A stretch of 64,000 nt of DNA from Patiriisocius marinus (GCF_008974325.1 NZ_BKCG01000001.1:558001-622000); one strand, 5' to 3'. Counted from the stretch's first letter, positions 35,180 through 45,251 are shown. Translations and numbers: made by a program. Notes: a model not told the origin generated them from the sequence alone.

Positions 35180-35377
35180 ATGAAATACTTTATTTACATA
35201 CTTATTGCAGCTGCTTTAGGATTACTTGTATTTAACATTACGAATGTCAACTTAGAAGCTCCGTTTCAGGGAGATAGTACTATTGCATTAATCTGTACTG
35301 CAGCCGCAGCGTGCGTTATATTATTATTAATAATACTTTTAGTTTCTCGTAAAATTTCGGGATTAGCAAAACGCTAG
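35180..35377 (+). CDS. Small two-helix membrane protein
   Basis: A 65-aa protein with two hydrophobic helices (about 2-20 and 33-56) and a basic C-terminus (SRKISGLAKR). It follows the MarC gene by 21 bases. Its TAG stop overlaps the stop of the converging S41 protease gene in the palindrome CTAG (35374-35377). I do not recognise a family. The start ATG has a natural A-rich lead-in. Confidence 0.65.
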   Translation: MKYFIYILIAAALGLLVFNITNVNLEAPFQGDSTIALICTAAAACVILLLIILLVSRKISGLAKR

Positions 35378-36981
35378 TCTTTAATTTGAGTTAGGTTAGA
35401 ACGTCCCTCTAACTCTAGCACCTTTTTAAGGACTGGATCTTCTTGGTTTAGAATCATTTCATAAGCATTCATTCCGTAAAGTTGTTGTGCTAAATTTGCT
35501 TTGATTGCCGTTTTCAATGCTTTATCATAGTCTTTAAAGAAAGATCTATTTTTATTAAGCTTAGCATACTCAGAGAACTCATCAACAAGACTATCGTCAA
35601 TGATGTAGTCATAAACAAATTGTGCTTCGGAAACATCATTAAACTCCTCTCTGTGGGCATCTAGATACTCAAAAGCAAAGTAACTCATAAATCCATTTCG
35701 AGAAACATACTCAATAGTCTCACTTTGCATACTAGTATCTTTTGGAACAAACACATCTGGTATTATTCCTCCACCTCCGTAAACTATCTTTCCTTTAGGA
35801 GTAACATATTTTAAAGAATCATCCACAGCAATACTGTCCCTACTTTGTAACTCTCCATTTTTGTAGCGTTTTTCATATTCGTTATAATAATCGTCGTTAT
35901 TATCGCCGTAAGGTTTTTGAATAGAACGACCCGTAGGTGTGTAATAGCGAGCAATTGTTAACCTAACAGCACTTCCATCACCCAATGACATTTCACGCTG
36001 CACAAGTCCTTTACCAAATGATCGGCGACCTACTATTGTCCCCTTGTCATTATCCTGTAAAGCCCCAGCAACTATTTCGCTAGCTGATGCTGAATTTTCA
36101 TTAATTAAAACGTATAATTTACCATCTTCAAAATCTCCTTTAGAAGTTGAAAAGCTTTCCTCTTCTTCGCCGTTTTTATTTTTAGTTACAAGAATTAACT
36201 TGTCATCCTCTAAAAACTCATCCACAATACTCTCAGCCGTTGTAATATAGCCTCCTGGGTTGTCTCTTAAATCTAAAACTAGTTTTGTAGCACCATCTTT
36301 CTTCAACTGTTTCAAAGCATCTTTAAACTCGTCAAAAGTAGTTTCGGCAAAACGATTAATTTTAATATACCCCAAAGTATTATTAAGCTTGTATGAAGCA
36401 TCAACACTTACTAAAGGAACAGTTTTTCGCTCAATAGCAACGTCTAATATTTCAGCTACTCCTCTACGTTGAACTTTCAAATTTACTTTACTGCCGCGAG
36501 TACCTTTTAAATAAGCCGAAATAGAATCACGATCTAATGACTGCCCTGCTAATTCAATTCCATCTGCTGCGATAATTCGGTCTCCAGAAATAATGCCAGC
36601 ACGCTCAGCTGGGCCTCCTGGGATAGTTCGTATAACCGCTAAACTATCTTGATGCACATAGAACGATATTCCAATTCCCGTAAAATTTCCGCGCATATCA
36701 TCCACATTAGCTTGATATTCATCTACAGGAATATAAACTGAATGCGGATCTAAATTTTCTAATATACCATTAACTGTAACATCAACAATACTATCAGTAT
36801 TTACTGAATCAACATACTCATAATCAATGTAATCAATGAGCTTGTTAAGTTTATCTTTTTTTGAATTTGTAGCGAAAAGTGTATCGCTCGTGTGAGCGAA
36901 ATTTAGCTTTGAACCAATAAAAATACCCGCAGCAATAGCTACGCCAACAATTAATGGAATGTATTTATTATTAAAATTCAA
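35374..36981 (-). CDS. S41-family C-terminal processing protease
   Basis: Periplasmic serine protease of 535 aa that cleaves protein C-termini. An N-terminal signal anchor (about 7-25) is followed by a PDZ domain (about 85-170) with GISFYVHQ and PAERAGIISGDRIIA. The S41 core has the catalytic Ser in ENSASASEIVAGAL (near 300) and Lys in RSFGKGLVQ (near 325), forming the Ser-Lys dyad. A C-terminal helical extension of about 120 residues carries VFVPKD and later charged helices, common in Bacteroidota CtpA-like proteins. It lies 50 bases after the dCMP deaminase gene, with a -7 box in the gap. Confidence 0.93.
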   Translation of the reverse strand: MNFNNKYIPLIVGVAIAAGIFIGSKLNFAHTSDTLFATNSKKDKLNKLIDYIDYEYVDSVNTDSIVDVTVNGILENLDPHSVYIPVDEYQANVDDMRGNFTGIGISFYVHQDSLAVIRTIPGGPAERAGIISGDRIIAADGIELAGQSLDRDSISAYLKGTRGSKVNLKVQRRGVAEILDVAIERKTVPLVSVDASYKLNNTLGYIKINRFAETTFDEFKDALKQLKKDGATKLVLDLRDNPGGYITTAESIVDEFLEDDKLILVTKNKNGEEEESFSTSKGDFEDGKLYVLINENSASASEIVAGALQDNDKGTIVGRRSFGKGLVQREMSLGDGSAVRLTIARYYTPTGRSIQKPYGDNNDDYYNEYEKRYKNGELQSRDSIAVDDSLKYVTPKGKIVYGGGGIIPDVFVPKDTSMQSETIEYVSRNGFMSYFAFEYLDAHREEFNDVSEAQFVYDYIIDDSLVDEFSEYAKLNKNRSFFKDYDKALKTAIKANLAQQLYGMNAYEMILNQEDPVLKKVLELEGRSNLTQIKD

Positions 36982-37020
36982 ATTCTTTGTTTTAGAGATT
37001 TTTAAAGCTATTTATTGCTT

Positions 37021-37028
37021 CAAAATTA
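37021..37028 (-). promoter_or_regulatory. Candidate -7 element for the S41 protease
   Basis: On the minus strand this is TAATTTTG (TAnnTTTG), 39 bases before the protease start. It implies transcription independent of the deaminase gene upstream. No clear -33 box. Confidence 0.5.
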
Positions 37029-37031
37029 TTA

Positions 37032-37457
37032 TTAAAGTTCACTAATATGTGTAATACTAACGCCGGCTTTTTCTAAAAATTTTATACCGCTATCATCTTT
37101 ATAGCCTTGAAAATAAACCAATCGCGTAATCCCAGATTGGTGTATTAATTTACTACAATCTTTGCAAGGCGACATTGTAATATATAAGGTAGCTCCTTGA
37201 CAAGATTGTGTGCTTCCCGCTACCTTTAAAATAGCATTTGCCTCTGCATGTAATACATACCATTGAGTATTACCCTCGTCATCTTCACATACATTTTCAA
37301 ATCCTGATGGAGTTCCATTATAGCCATCGCTAATAATCATTTTATCTTTTACAATTAAAGCTCCCACTTGCTTACGATTACAATAGGACAATTTACTCCA
37401 CTCTAATGCCATTCGTAAATATGCAATATCGTACGTTTTTTGCTTGTCTGCTTTCAT
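37032..37457 (-). CDS. dCMP deaminase family protein
   Basis: A 141-aa zinc-dependent deaminase, probably converting dCMP to dUMP for thymidylate synthesis. The catalytic HAE is at 70-72 (VLHAEANAILK) and the zinc cysteines are in SPCKDC (98 and 101). The sequence YNGTPSGFENVCED before the HAE is the substrate-binding stretch of dCMP deaminases, which separates it from TadA-type enzymes. It is divergent from the T9SS cargo gene and upstream of the S41 protease. Confidence 0.88.
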   Translation of the reverse strand: MKADKQKTYDIAYLRMALEWSKLSYCNRKQVGALIVKDKMIISDGYNGTPSGFENVCEDDEGNTQWYVLHAEANAILKVAGSTQSCQGATLYITMSPCKDCSKLIHQSGITRLVYFQGYKDDSGIKFLEKAGVSITHISEL

Positions 37458-37630
37458 AGGTTTTTATAAGACGGTAAAATTAGCATTTCGTTACTGCTTA
37501 ACAATACGATAGTTTATATTTCTATTAAAAATACCGCTTTAGCAGTAGCCAAAACTCATTATTTTCTCAAAAAAGCTTTAGAAATAAACCTTTTACTATA
37601 ACTTTAGTAAAACTAATCAAACTCACCGCT

Positions 37631-38332
37631 ATGAAAAAGATCACCTTTTTTATTATGCTTGCAATTTATTTTAACACAAATGCTCAGGTTGACCAGCTCA
37701 CAGAAAGTCCTTGGAATCTTTTGCGTTTGAGTATTGACTCGCAAAATTATTTTCCGCCAGAAAACAATGAAGTTGACATGATTGTTTTAACAATGCTTGA
37801 TGATGGTGACGCTGCAACCCAAGATTTTAGTACTAGTGTTTGTAATTCACTTACAACAGAAAATGGAACAGTAAATTACATCAATGATTATCAATTTACG
37901 TTACCTCAATTAACACAAACACTTATCTCCTGCGATATGGCTGAAAATTCAGCTTTTGAGCAAGTATATTTCGATTTCTTTTATGATAACCAAACCACGC
38001 CATTTAGCTTTGATATTATTTATTTAAGTGATGCAGGATTACTCACTATCCAAGCTCCCAATGGTGATTTTGCAGAATATGACAATAGCTTTTTTGGATT
38101 AGAAGGTATTTCTGTGAATAGCTTTAAAATCCATCCAAATCCTGTGAGTAATTTACTAACTATCAATACAGACCTCAACATCGAGAATGCAACAATATTA
38201 ACGATGTCTGGACAGATAGTAGCGTCTAATAATACAAACACAATAAATACTTCACAGTTAGCTAAAGGTAGCTACTTTTTAAAAGTTACCGCTAACGGTT
38301 CGCAAAGCATAAAGCAATTCATTAAAGAATAA
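37631..38332 (+). CDS. Small secreted protein with T9SS sorting domain
   Basis: A 233-aa protein with a signal peptide ending at NTNAQ (about residue 19). A central domain of about 130 residues follows that I do not recognise. The last 75 residues form a type A T9SS sorting domain (FKIHPNPVSNLLTINT, then MSGQIV and LAKGSYFLKV). The central part has two cysteines (VCNSL and ISCDM) that could form a disulphide. It stands alone between divergent and distant neighbours. It should be exported across the outer membrane; function unknown. Confidence 0.82.
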   Translation: MKKITFFIMLAIYFNTNAQVDQLTESPWNLLRLSIDSQNYFPPENNEVDMIVLTMLDDGDAATQDFSTSVCNSLTTENGTVNYINDYQFTLPQLTQTLISCDMAENSAFEQVYFDFFYDNQTTPFSFDIIYLSDAGLLTIQAPNGDFAEYDNSFFGLEGISVNSFKIHPNPVSNLLTINTDLNIENATILTMSGQIVASNNTNTINTSQLAKGSYFLKVTANGSQSIKQFIKE

Positions 38333-38574
38333 TATAACTTCATATTCCATTTATGTGATTTTAGTATTAGTGTTTCTGAAATTTTAATAGTTTGATTCCT
38401 GTTATTTTTCATTAACATTTCGGTTTCCGCAAAAATTCGGATACGGTACTTTATTAATTAATTGTATCTTAGTAACTCATTTCTTCCCCACTTTAATTTT
38501 AGTCTATACTAAAATTAAAAAACACATAGCTCTTAACTAACCACACACCATCAATAGTGTAAAAATTAATTATA

Positions 38575-39738
38575 ATGCCTAATCAAAGAAAGTTACCCGT
38601 TATACTTATTCCTGGCATTCAAGGGACTAAATTATATAATGTTAACCTCGATGATTTTAGCACACATTGGTCTGGAATTAAAAAATTCTACACTAATATC
38701 CATAAGCTTAAACTTCAAAAAGACGGCTTAAATGATATTGGTGTAGAAACTATTATTGAACGTGCTGATGTTGAAAACATGGCATATTCCGAAATTATAA
38801 ACTACCTTAAAGCAAAAGGATATCGCGTATTTATTTTTGGATACGACTGGCGAAAATCAAATGCCGAATCTGCTAAAAGTTTACAACTCTACGTTGAACG
38901 CTTACGTGACAAACTCAATATTGGCGAGTTCAATTTTATCACACACAGTATGGGTGGACTTGTACTATCTGCTTATTTAAAAATATTGAGTGATAAGGAG
39001 CGCAACAAGATTGTAAGCAAAGCTATTTTTACCGTACCTCCTTTTCTAGGAAGTATTGAGGCTAGCTTTAATCTTGTTATTGGAAAATCTAGACTTTTTA
39101 ACAGTAGTGACGACTTTAGAAAAATTGCCCGAACATTCCCGGCAGTATATGAGTTATTACCTGTTTACGAAAATGCTTATAAATTTGAAAACCCGATAAC
39201 TTCAGCTAATTATAATCCTTTCGACTTCTACAGTTATTGGCAGCAAGTTGCAAATGCAGATAGAGAAGATACTATCGACAAACACGAATTTATGGCATAT
39301 AGGCTTAGTAAAGTTAAAGAGATTCGAAATCAAAACAACCTCATCTTTGATTTAGGCAATTGTACGGAGGAGTTCAGAAAAAAATGTATTGTAGTTTGTG
39401 GTGGTAATGAAGACACAAAAAGTCACATTGTAGTTCACGATCGTAAAGATCATTTTAAAAACTTTTTTGACTACGAAGCAATCAAAGAAGATGAAGAAGG
39501 GGATGGTACTGTACCACACGCAAGTGCGAGTGTTTTTAAAGATAGCGTGGTAACATTAAAAGTTGGGAAAAAGACATTAGAAAGTTGGGCAGATTCCCGA
39601 ATGACAGGTCCAGATTGGCACGCATTTTTTCTTAACAACGGGCGTGTTCAAAATGTTTTACAACGATTTCTAAAAGGTGATACAGAACGTGATAACTGGT
39701 ATGAAAGTGCTGGCGGTAGGGTTGAACGTGTTAAATAA
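38575..39738 (+). CDS. Lecithin:cholesterol acyltransferase-like alpha/beta hydrolase
   Basis: A 387-aa alpha/beta hydrolase. LIPGIQGTKLYN near the N-terminus provides the oxyanion region. FGYDWRKSNAESAKSLQLYVERL then THSMGGLVLSAYL (Ser near residue 124) carries the nucleophile elbow, followed by a late GDGTVPHAS segment. The order YDWR, HSMGG and GDGTV is that of the LCAT/phospholipid acyltransferase group. No signal peptide is visible, so it may act in the cytoplasm. Substrate likely a lipid ester. It converges with the end of the haem operon. Confidence 0.8.
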   Translation: MPNQRKLPVILIPGIQGTKLYNVNLDDFSTHWSGIKKFYTNIHKLKLQKDGLNDIGVETIIERADVENMAYSEIINYLKAKGYRVFIFGYDWRKSNAESAKSLQLYVERLRDKLNIGEFNFITHSMGGLVLSAYLKILSDKERNKIVSKAIFTVPPFLGSIEASFNLVIGKSRLFNSSDDFRKIARTFPAVYELLPVYENAYKFENPITSANYNPFDFYSYWQQVANADREDTIDKHEFMAYRLSKVKEIRNQNNLIFDLGNCTEEFRKKCIVVCGGNEDTKSHIVVHDRKDHFKNFFDYEAIKEDEEGDGTVPHASASVFKDSVVTLKVGKKTLESWADSRMTGPDWHAFFLNNGRVQNVLQRFLKGDTERDNWYESAGGRVERVK

Positions 39739-39746
39739 AAAAATCC

Positions 39747-40100
39747 CTAATTTAAAAACAAAGTATAATCAATCTCCACTACTGAAAGATTACCATAAGG
39801 CTTTTTTGTAGTTTGTGTAAGCAAGTCGCGAAGAGATGCTAACTCTTGTCTATTGAAAATCATCACTAAATTACTTTGTTGGGTTTGTATTGGGATCTTA
39901 CGTTTCATCGACATACAATTATATTTAGTTTCCCAATAATCAACTTCAATTCCAATTACAAAATTTTTAAACGATAGCATTTCTTCAAAATCAAATTCAA
40001 TATATAAATTATTGAAAGTCAAATGATATACTTTACAATTCTCACAAATGCTAAGTTCCCCATTTGTGTTTTTCGCTATTATTTTAATTTGATGACACAT
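39747..40100 (-). CDS. Small conserved protein, DUF6686-like, at the end of the haem operon
   Basis: A 117-aa protein with an early CENCKVYHLTF (CxxC) motif that might bind a metal, and a C-terminal LRDLLTQTTK. No signal peptide or membrane segment. It starts 12 bases after the membrane reductase gene and is the last gene of the minus-strand operon. I associate it with DUF6686, which in Flavobacteriaceae is found beside similar reductase genes, but the family name is from memory. Confidence 0.7.
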   Translation of the reverse strand: MCHQIKIIAKNTNGELSICENCKVYHLTFNNLYIEFDFEEMLSFKNFVIGIEVDYWETKYNCMSMKRKIPIQTQQSNLVMIFNRQELASLRDLLTQTTKKPYGNLSVVEIDYTLFLN

Positions 40101-40112
40101 TGATAAAAAGAT

Positions 40113-42332
40113 TTAATAGCAATCCATTAATAATTGACCATTGCTTTCGAAATCGCTTAATGGTTGTTGTAATTGGGTTATTGTAATAGTTTCTAAAGTA
40201 TCTAAAACTGATTGTTGCATAGCCATAGAACCACAAATCATAAAAACACATCCATCCTTAAATTTTTTAGCAACCTCAACCTGCTCTTTCAAAAGGATAT
40301 CTTGTACATATGTCTTTTTCCTGTTCTGAGAAAAAGCTAATTGATACGTTTTCAATGCACTATCAGATTTGGCCATTTCATTAATTAAAAGAACATTTCG
40401 TCCTAAAGACTTTTTATACAAATTGAAAGAATCCTTACCACGACCTCCCCAAAGTAAATGAAACGATTGCTGTTGATTTTTAGAAAACATCCCCAAAAAC
40501 GGTGCAATTCCAGTCCCATTAGCTATACAAAAAACAGAATAAGTATTTTCAGGTAAATGAAAGCTTTTATTTTTTTCAATACTCGCTAAAATAGTATCTC
40601 CTGTTTTTAAAGTAGCCAGATATTCTGAACATAGCCCTTTTTCATGTGCCCTAATACTTAACAATAGTTCACCTTTAATTTCTGCGATAGAATAATGTCT
40701 CGCTGTATCACTGTTAGGAGGAACAATTGCAAGTAAATCTCCAGATTGAAATTCTAATGCTTTTTCAGGTTTCAGTTGCAGTAAAAAGGTATTGTCAATA
40801 TTCAAAAAAGTACGCTCGATTACTTCGAAATTGAATTCTTCAGCATGCTTCTTTTCTTTAAAGGGCAATGTTACTTTAAGTCCAAGTCCTGTGATTTCAT
40901 TCCATTTTTTAACCCAATCTTGAAAAGCAACTTCAGATTGATTATTGATTTTAACTAAAGGTAAAAGAGGAAAAAAACACTCATGGGTATGAAGCATTGC
41001 GTCTACTTTAACTGCAAAATGACAATAGTTTGGATACAAAAGCGAACCAAAGCCTACCACCGAAAATTTCAAGTTTTGATTTGGTTTTATAGCATGTATT
41101 AGTGTTTCAAACTTACGTGCATTTGTTGGTGCATCACCATCACCATAAGTCGCAGTAAAAACAATTAAATGTATTGCTTTACGGAATGTGCTATATTCGT
41201 TTATATTACAAACAAAGACACTTAAGTCACGTTGCGATAAAGCTGCTGCAAAAGCATTAGCGAAAATTAAAGTACTTCCTGTTTCTGAACCAACAAGCAC
41301 AATATACTCAGCTTCGTCTTTGGTCCATTTTTGAACAAATTGCGATGCTTTTTTACGTTTTTTAATACTCATATTAAATCCAGATATTATAAAAAACAAC
41401 AAACTTAAACTCGCTAGGAATAAAATAATAGACCACAAAACATTTCCCTGTCCTGTGTGCCATTTTGTGCTCCATCTTGAAGCTAATTGAACAAAGGGAT
41501 AAGTCACTTCGCTCAATACTTTGCCAGTGTATTGGTGTACTATTAATTCATTTTTCCGAAGTTCTAATAGATAGAAATCATCGGGGTCTTCAGAAAAAGG
41601 GAAGGTTATTTTTCTAACTTGGTCTAATGTTATATTCTGAAATAATACATCTTTACCATTTTGTTCTTCCTTTAAAATTTCCGAAGAAATCGATGCCAAT
41701 TTGTGTTCAACTGAAGTGTTAGGTAATAAAGAAAACTTTTCAGCCGAAAGAAAAACTCCAGTTGCCCCAACAATAATTAATGGAAGTAAAAACCACCTTC
41801 CAAAAATGATATGATATCGCTGTCCAAAATTGCTTTCTTTAACTTTTACAAACCAATTTTTAAAACCACCTTGTCTCTGTGCCAATAAAAAAACACCTGT
41901 AACAGCTATAAAACAAAGTAATAGTGAAGCTACCCCAATAAATGCACGCCCTATACTTTTTAAGAATAACGATCTATGCACGTTAGTTATAAAACTAAAA
42001 AATGCAGATTGTGAAGCTGCCTCTCCAAGGCGCTCTGCCGTTAAAGGATTAACATAAATGGTTTGACTCTCACCTTCATTTGTAAAGACAGATACCTTCA
42101 CAAAGTTCTCTGATGTGATTTCCAAGTCTAATACTTCGGTAAAGTTTTCTTTTAGTGCAGCAACCGTTTGAGAAAGTGGCACTTTATCTAATGGCACAAC
42201 ATTATAAGGTTGTATTGTATTAGCAACTGGCTCAACAGCTAATATTGCTCCAGTAACTGCTGCTACCAATAGAAACAACGACGATAATATTGCAAGCAAA
42301 AAATGGCTATATCTCCAGACAGACCCTATCAT
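40113..42332 (-). CDS. PepSY-TM/flavodoxin/FNR-type membrane reductase
   Basis: A 739-aa inner-membrane electron-transfer protein. The N-terminal half (1-325) is a PepSY-associated TM region with about four membrane helices and periplasmic loops. Next is a flavodoxin domain with VGSETGSTLIFANAFAAAL (about 346-364) and TATYGDGDAPTNA. The C-terminal half is a ferredoxin-reductase-like FAD/NADPH module, with RHYSIAEI and ANGTGIAPFLGMF near the flavin and nicotinamide sites. The end FMICGSMAMQQSVLDTL matches cytochrome P450/sulphite reductase-type enzymes. It probably passes electrons from NADPH across the membrane, in this operon most likely to iron or haem. Confidence 0.88.
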   Translation of the reverse strand: MIGSVWRYSHFLLAILSSLFLLVAAVTGAILAVEPVANTIQPYNVVPLDKVPLSQTVAALKENFTEVLDLEITSENFVKVSVFTNEGESQTIYVNPLTAERLGEAASQSAFFSFITNVHRSLFLKSIGRAFIGVASLLLCFIAVTGVFLLAQRQGGFKNWFVKVKESNFGQRYHIIFGRWFLLPLIIVGATGVFLSAEKFSLLPNTSVEHKLASISSEILKEEQNGKDVLFQNITLDQVRKITFPFSEDPDDFYLLELRKNELIVHQYTGKVLSEVTYPFVQLASRWSTKWHTGQGNVLWSIILFLASLSLLFFIISGFNMSIKKRKKASQFVQKWTKDEAEYIVLVGSETGSTLIFANAFAAALSQRDLSVFVCNINEYSTFRKAIHLIVFTATYGDGDAPTNARKFETLIHAIKPNQNLKFSVVGFGSLLYPNYCHFAVKVDAMLHTHECFFPLLPLVKINNQSEVAFQDWVKKWNEITGLGLKVTLPFKEKKHAEEFNFEVIERTFLNIDNTFLLQLKPEKALEFQSGDLLAIVPPNSDTARHYSIAEIKGELLLSIRAHEKGLCSEYLATLKTGDTILASIEKNKSFHLPENTYSVFCIANGTGIAPFLGMFSKNQQQSFHLLWGGRGKDSFNLYKKSLGRNVLLINEMAKSDSALKTYQLAFSQNRKKTYVQDILLKEQVEVAKKFKDGCVFMICGSMAMQQSVLDTLETITITQLQQPLSDFESNGQLLMDCY

Positions 42333-42341
42333 TTCATTTAA

Positions 42342-42830
42342 TTATTGGGGTATCATACGCACGTATCGTATAAAACCTTTGCCTTCTTTTTTACTTTTTA
42401 AGTTGGCAGTTGTTAATTCAAACTGAACATCATCTATAAAATATTCTTTATCCTCAACGGCAGTTTCAAAACGGATACTATATCCTTTATCTATTTTCTC
42501 TGATGGTATTTTAACTACACTAATTGTTCGTTCTCCTCCAGCTATAGTTTCACCAGCAATAGCATCTATATTGGAACGACGTTTCCCATAAAATTTCCAC
42601 CATTCAGATATTTCACTAAACCACTCGCTATCCTTTCCTTGTATATAAAGTGTTTTTTCATATTCCCCTTTGGGGTTAATTAATGATACAACCACGTAAG
42701 CGCCTTCTCCAGCATAGTTTGTCATTTGAATCATACATTTCACATTCGTAGTTTCAATAGGTTTTGAAAAAGCTACTAACATTAAAAAAGCTACAAAAGC
42801 GATAGAACTAATTTTAAAAAATCGTTTCAT
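42342..42830 (-). CDS. DUF2271-family periplasmic protein
   Basis: A 162-aa exported protein. The N-terminal segment SIAFVAFLMLVAFSKP is a signal peptide or anchor. The remaining beta-rich domain (MIQMTNYAGEGAYVVVSLINPKGEY, DSEWFSEISEWWKFYGKRR in shortened form) matches DUF2271. DUF2271 genes are repeatedly next to PepSY-type reductase genes, as here, where it ends nine bases before the reductase start. A role in periplasmic flavin or iron handling is inference. Confidence 0.83.
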   Translation of the reverse strand: MKRFFKISSIAFVAFLMLVAFSKPIETTNVKCMIQMTNYAGEGAYVVVSLINPKGEYEKTLYIQGKDSEWFSEISEWWKFYGKRRSNIDAIAGETIAGGERTISVVKIPSEKIDKGYSIRFETAVEDKEYFIDDVQFELTTANLKSKKEGKGFIRYVRMIPQ

Positions 42831-42831
42831 A

Positions 42832-44328
42832 TTATTTAAGAAAGTTTAATTGAATATGTTGTTTTTTAAGCATTTCGTTTTCACTTGAAAGATCGAAAGC
42901 TGTTTCCTCAAATTCGGTTTTAATAGTGGTGTTTGCTCCTATACTAACTAAGTGTTTAAGCAAAGCATCATCCTGAGATTTCATAGCCGAAATATGCAAG
43001 GCTGTATACCCGTCAATATTTTTTGCATTTACATCAATACCAAAATCCGAAACCCTTTTAAGCAATGTTAAGTCGTTTTGTTGAGCTGCAATATGTAGTA
43101 AGGTGTTTGCTCCACCCTGCGTTTCATTTAATTTTAGTCCTTGTGTTTTTAGCAACTGTAATTTAGCATCAAACACTGTTGGGTTTTTAGCTTCAAACGA
43201 GTTTAACAAATAATACAAAAGGGAATTTCCTTCTGCATCTTTTGTTTGAACATCAGCTCCTTTTGATAGAAGAAAATCAACAACTTCAACTGAATTACCT
43301 AAAACTGAAAGTGCAAGTGCTGATCGTCCTTTCCCATCTTTTTGGTTAACATCATTTACCTTATTAAAAAGAAGTTTAATTACTTTTAAATCATTTGATT
43401 TAACTGCATTCCCGAAAGGAAAATTCCCTTGGTCATCTTTTAAATTTACAGCCACATCTTTCTCTAAAAAATATTTAAAGACGGAAATATCCTTAGTTCT
43501 ATTTGCTATTGTATGTAGTGGGTTTCTACCATTATCACCAACCACATTAACTTTAACCCCTAAGGACTCTAAATACTTATATGTTTCTAAAGAGCTTTGT
43601 CTACTTCGAGTACCTTGACTCGCATATAACATAGCATTTCCGCCGTATTCATTCTCTTTTTTAGGATGCACACCTTTATCCACAAGCAACTGTAAAAACT
43701 CAATATTACCATTTTTAGCTGCGTGATTAAATACTGTATTTCCTATAGGATCAAGCTCAGTTAAACTAGCCCCTTTGTCTAAAAAATAACTAAGTTCTTC
43801 TTCATTATCAAGATAAGGTGCAACAAGAAATAACACTTTTACACCGCTTTTGTTTGCTTCAGCAGATAAAATGGCTCCTTGCTTTTCAAATAAATTATAA
43901 ACTTCCGGATTTTTTTGCCCAGAACTTGCTGCAAAAGTTACAGGTGTATTGCCTTTACTATCTGTAATATTAATTGCTGCACCTTTGTCTAATAAGTGTT
44001 TCATTATTGCTACGTTACCTTTGTAAGCTGCCCAAAAAATATACGTGCGACTATCATGCGTTCGTTTTTTTACATCATTCCCTTCAAGTGATAATAGATA
44101 CTTAATTGCATCATTGTTTACATTTTCTAATAAGGCATATACAACAGCATCAAAAGCATTTTTATTTAATGCCACTGGATCATTTCCCTTATCTATTGCT
44201 GAAATTATCTGGTCAACAGTTGGGTTAGATTTCCAAAATCCTCTTGATAAAAACACATTATCTTGCGCTAGTATTTCCGAAGAAATACATAGCACAAGAA
44301 GGACACTTAAAATTATACTCTTTTTCAT
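42832..44328 (-). CDS. Exported ankyrin-repeat protein of the haem operon
   Basis: A 498-aa protein with a signal peptide ending at EILAQ (about residue 22). Around twelve ankyrin repeats follow, such as GKGRSALALSVLGNSVEVV and IDGYTALHISAM, which fill almost the whole length. Ankyrin arrays bind other proteins, and this one should lie in the periplasm. It is separated by one base from both the DUF6607 gene before it and the DUF2271 gene after it. It may scaffold the periplasmic parts of the uptake system; no partner is shown by the sequence. Confidence 0.85.
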   Translation of the reverse strand: MKKSIILSVLLVLCISSEILAQDNVFLSRGFWKSNPTVDQIISAIDKGNDPVALNKNAFDAVVYALLENVNNDAIKYLLSLEGNDVKKRTHDSRTYIFWAAYKGNVAIMKHLLDKGAAINITDSKGNTPVTFAASSGQKNPEVYNLFEKQGAILSAEANKSGVKVLFLVAPYLDNEEELSYFLDKGASLTELDPIGNTVFNHAAKNGNIEFLQLLVDKGVHPKKENEYGGNAMLYASQGTRSRQSSLETYKYLESLGVKVNVVGDNGRNPLHTIANRTKDISVFKYFLEKDVAVNLKDDQGNFPFGNAVKSNDLKVIKLLFNKVNDVNQKDGKGRSALALSVLGNSVEVVDFLLSKGADVQTKDAEGNSLLYYLLNSFEAKNPTVFDAKLQLLKTQGLKLNETQGGANTLLHIAAQQNDLTLLKRVSDFGIDVNAKNIDGYTALHISAMKSQDDALLKHLVSIGANTTIKTEFEETAFDLSSENEMLKKQHIQLNFLK

Positions 44329-44329
44329 A

Positions 44330-45244
44330 TTATGGCTTTTTCACAAAAGATTCAATCAAAGGATTAATTTGTGATACTTCAGTTACATTATCATCAAATA
44401 AGTGTTTGTAAAGCACTTTATTATCTACTTTTTCCTCAAGGTTTAAATCTTGATTTCTTGCATATACCTCATCCCATTTAGCTCTAACAGCCACCCATTT
44501 ATCATTTTGCTCTTTCCACCAGTTTGCTGCTGCTGTACAACGACTATCATCGACTTTAACATACGTATTATATCCTTTTTCTTTAGCTACAAGAACATCT
44601 ACCATTCCTTTTTCACGTATCAACTTTTCATTGTCTTGATCGTGTATCCAACCAAAATCTGTAATTTCTTGGCGGTTGGTACGCATTGTTAAGTTATAGT
44701 CACTACGCTGTGTGTATTCACGTCTAGGAAGCGGTGCTGGTGTTGTGTTTTCCCAATAACTTCTACCATCCACGTGTACCCATGAAGAAGTACCTTCATA
44801 ACGAGGGCTATCATCCACTTGAAATACTTTTTGTGTCCACTGTCCTTTAACCTCTTTTTTTGATTTTTGAACAAACGACCACTCATTATCTGCATTATAA
44901 GTGTATAAATCTCTGTTTTCAAATAACCAATCTTGACGCCAGTGTTTTATAATCATTGGGTCGGAAGGATTTCCAACTTGCAATAAATGTTGAATCTGAA
45001 TTTTATCTGCATCTGTTTCATCTCCTACCAATTGCGCCCACTCTAAACCAGATGCAATTTTAGTTTTAGAAGGCTGATACAGCGAGTCATTACTATAATT
45101 AAAAGTTTCAGCAAAATTGAAAGTTACTTCGTAACAGCCGCACATTTTCTTGATGGCTTCTGCGTCTTGTTTTTGTTTTTTATTTTGAGCTGTTGCCGTA
45201 AACACGAACCCTAAAGCAAAAATTGTAAGTGCTATGTTTTTCAT
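44330..45244 (-). CDS. DUF6607-like exported protein
   Basis: A 304-aa protein with a signal peptide ending at TATAQ (about residue 20). Distinctive aromatic-rich stretches follow: IKHWRQDWLFENRDLYTY, GTSSWVHVDGRSYWENT and TDFGWIHDQDNEKL. These remind me of DUF6607. Many Trp, Tyr and His residues suggest a ligand or cofactor pocket; the conserved CGCYEV near the N-terminus of the mature protein could form a disulphide or bind metal. Located between the T9SS HmuY-like gene (gap 7) and the ankyrin gene (gap 1). Function unknown; its constant company with HmuY-like genes suggests haem handling. Confidence 0.78.
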   Translation of the reverse strand: MKNIALTIFALGFVFTATAQNKKQKQDAEAIKKMCGCYEVTFNFAETFNYSNDSLYQPSKTKIASGLEWAQLVGDETDADKIQIQHLLQVGNPSDPMIIKHWRQDWLFENRDLYTYNADNEWSFVQKSKKEVKGQWTQKVFQVDDSPRYEGTSSWVHVDGRSYWENTTPAPLPRREYTQRSDYNLTMRTNRQEITDFGWIHDQDNEKLIREKGMVDVLVAKEKGYNTYVKVDDSRCTAAANWWKEQNDKWVAVRAKWDEVYARNQDLNLEEKVDNKVLYKHLFDDNVTEVSQINPLIESFVKKP

Positions 45245-45251
45245 AACTGTA

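Noticed and set aside
38401-38440. Single TTAACATTTCG before the LCAT-like gene as a Pho box
   Set aside because: Only one unit, with no second unit at 11 bases and no TTTG at the right distance.
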